Source of the DNA: an uncultured Clostridia bacterium
Lineage (GTDB): Bacteria > Bacillota > Clostridia > Lachnospirales > Lachnospiraceae
Length of the DNA: 7,417 nucleotides
Assembly (NCBI GenBank): GCA_947178015.1
Contig: CAMWWW010000107.1
Span: 1-7,417 of the forward strand
Reading direction: 5' to 3'
Positions 6,453-7,417 of the stretch are shown piece after piece (within the stretch, counting starts at the first letter, position 1; each line of letters opens with the position of its first letter). Made by a program: the position numbers and the translations under genes. The notes under the pieces were generated by a model. It had not been told where the DNA came from. It searched no databases and was given only the letters and a program-made list of their open reading frames with translations.

Positions 6453-6491
6453 TTTTCGAGAATGGCCCTCTGTGTGGACCATTCTCGAAAA
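6453..6491. terminator. Stem-loop between convergent genes, possible bidirectional terminator
   Basis: TTTTCGAGAATGG (6453-6465) pairs perfectly over 13 bp with CCATTCTCGAAAA (6479-6491), around a 13-base loop. It lies 16 bp after the small gene's stop and 37 bp after the end of the convergent minus-strand gene, the expected place for a shared terminator. The polarity is odd: on both strands the stem has U residues on its 5' side and A residues on its 3' side, so neither transcript gets a U-tract after the hairpin. Confidence 0.5.
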
Positions 6492-6528
6492 ATTGAGATA
6501 CCCCTCTGGTTGGAATAAAGATCTTTCG

Positions 6529-7417
6529 TTATTTTGCATTAAAAACATCTGGTCTAAATTCTTCTGGTTCCGTCGATCCGGTTAAACTTACCCGATAGAA
6601 GCTGTTGCTGATTCCCGGATATTGAAAATAGGCATAGTTTCCAGCAATATTAATGTGACAGCAGCTTGTGTCGACCACCATCTGTTTTTCTGTTCCTGCG
6701 GTATTATTCCGGTACATGGCATAATGCCCAGTGTCTGGATTTTCGATCTGATAGAAAACAACCGATCCCGATACATTATAATTGATACAACGGTCATTGT
6801 CGATCACAGTCAGTTCTCCATTGGAGGTGGTGTATCGTTTTAGCGCATAGCCATCGGCAAGATCGATAAAATATAAAAAGCCATTTTCATAGATAGGCTG
6901 GTAACAATTTCCCTCATAAAATATAGAGGAGACGCCGGTTCTGGTGTCATAGCGGTAGATATTGTGATTTCCCTCCAATTCTGCGTAGTACAGATAGCCG
7001 TTGTCGGCGCAGGAGATAGGATATCCGATGGAGGAGATTCGTTCAAAGTCTCTGGAATTTTTAATATTTACTCTAGAGAAATATAAGCTGGTATCTGTAT
7101 ATTCCTGAAAATACAGATTGCTTCCGCTCAGGCAGATATACTCAGACAAAGCGCTGTTGAGAGCCTTGCTGCTGCCGTTTGACAGAGAAACGCGGTATAT
7201 GCCATAAGGGCGTCGGTCCAGAAAAGAACGGACGTTTCCCTTGGTGCCGTTTCGTCCATAGTAGAGATAATTGTTGTAGATGTTGATGGAAAATGCGTCT
7301 GAGATCCCCATTTTTTTAATTGTGCCGTCCGGCTTCATGCAGAATACATTATAGTCGTCCGCAGGCCATGAAAAGTAGATATCGTCCCCATATTCACAAA
7401 AATAGCCGCCATTATAC
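6529..7417 (-). CDS. DUF5050-like beta-propeller protein, C-terminal part
   Basis: The gene enters from the right edge, and only the last 295 codons plus the TAA at 6529-6531 are visible. An ATG at 7338 is internal, because the frame stays open to the edge with repeat-like sequence (GDDIYFSW). About seven repeats of roughly 35-45 residues can be seen. Each has a strand like xGxLYY or xGxLYF followed by a strand such as IYR: DDIYF (11), NYLYY (49), SNLYF (99), GYLYY (140), GFLYF (179), SVVFY (218) and NYAYF (260), paired with YGIYRVSL, NIYRYDT, SFYRVSL and others. This matches the DUF5050 type of beta-propeller common in Clostridia, usually on secreted or membrane-anchored proteins. The N-terminus that would show export is outside the window. 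The function is unknown; extracellular binding is inference. Confidence 0.8.
   Translation of the reverse strand, partial: YNGGYFCEYGDDIYFSWPADDYNVFCMKPDGTIKKMGISDAFSINIYNNYLYYGRNGTKGNVRSFLDRRPYGIYRVSLSNGSSKALNSALSEYICLSGSNLYFQEYTDTSLYFSRVNIKNSRDFERISSIGYPISCADNGYLYYAELEGNHNIYRYDTRTGVSSIFYEGNCYQPIYENGFLYFIDLADGYALKRYTTSNGELTVIDNDRCINYNVSGSVVFYQIENPDTGHYAMYRNNTAGTEKQMVVDTSCCHINIAGNYAYFQYPGISNSFYRVSLTGSTEPEEFRPDVFNAK

Noticed and set aside
6517..6526. AAAGATCTTT, a perfect 10-base palindrome near the end of the minus-strand gene
   Set aside because: It is too short and has no loop, so it does not form a useful hairpin, and nothing suggests it is a binding site.
1..7417. Search for CRISPR arrays, tRNA or rRNA genes, insertion sequences, attachment sites and defence genes
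   Set aside because: No regularly spaced direct repeats, tRNA-like cloverleaf, transposase or integrase motifs, or defence-related domains were seen.

Overview
The window is a class I heat-shock locus from a low-to-mid GC Gram-positive bacterium. It most likely comes from a Clostridia member of the Lachnospiraceae type. The gene order hrcA-grpE-dnaK-dnaJ, the CIRCE operator, the strong AGGAGG-type ribosome binding sites, the Firmicutes-type DnaK lacking the proteobacterial ATPase-domain insertion, and the DUF5050-like protein at the right edge all fit this. The genus cannot be fixed from the sequence alone.

Layout. Bases 1-165 carry no gene I can identify. A sigma-A-type promoter (TTGACA / TATTTT, 17-bp spacer, extended -10) at 166-194 is followed by a perfect 9-9-9 CIRCE operator at 210-236. 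Four co-directional chaperone genes come next: hrcA (repressor, TTG start at 272), grpE (nucleotide exchange factor, GTG start), dnaK (Hsp70) and dnaJ (Hsp40, start corrected to 4045). HrcA should bind CIRCE and repress its own operon until unfolded protein accumulates. DnaK, DnaJ and GrpE then form the folding cycle. A hairpin lies in the dnaK-dnaJ gap, and two tandem hairpins follow dnaJ.

The second region (5372-6436) is an apparent two-gene unit on the same strand: a cytoplasmic SGNH/GDSL-type hydrolase with all catalytic blocks, then a 101-residue protein I do not recognise. The ribosome binding site of the second gene overlaps the stop codon of the first, so the two are probably translationally coupled. 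Nothing links them functionally to the chaperones except position.

The third region is a convergent minus-strand gene entering from the right edge. Only the last 295 residues are visible. They consist of about seven beta-propeller-like repeats of the DUF5050 type. A 13-bp perfect stem-loop sits between the convergent genes.

The window is mostly a conserved, well-understood locus and I see no evidence of a new system. The points worth a second look are regulatory: an extra CIRCE-like half-site over the -10 box, several strong intergenic hairpins without U-tracts, a short sequence recurring in three intergenic places, and the SGNH plus small-protein pair.
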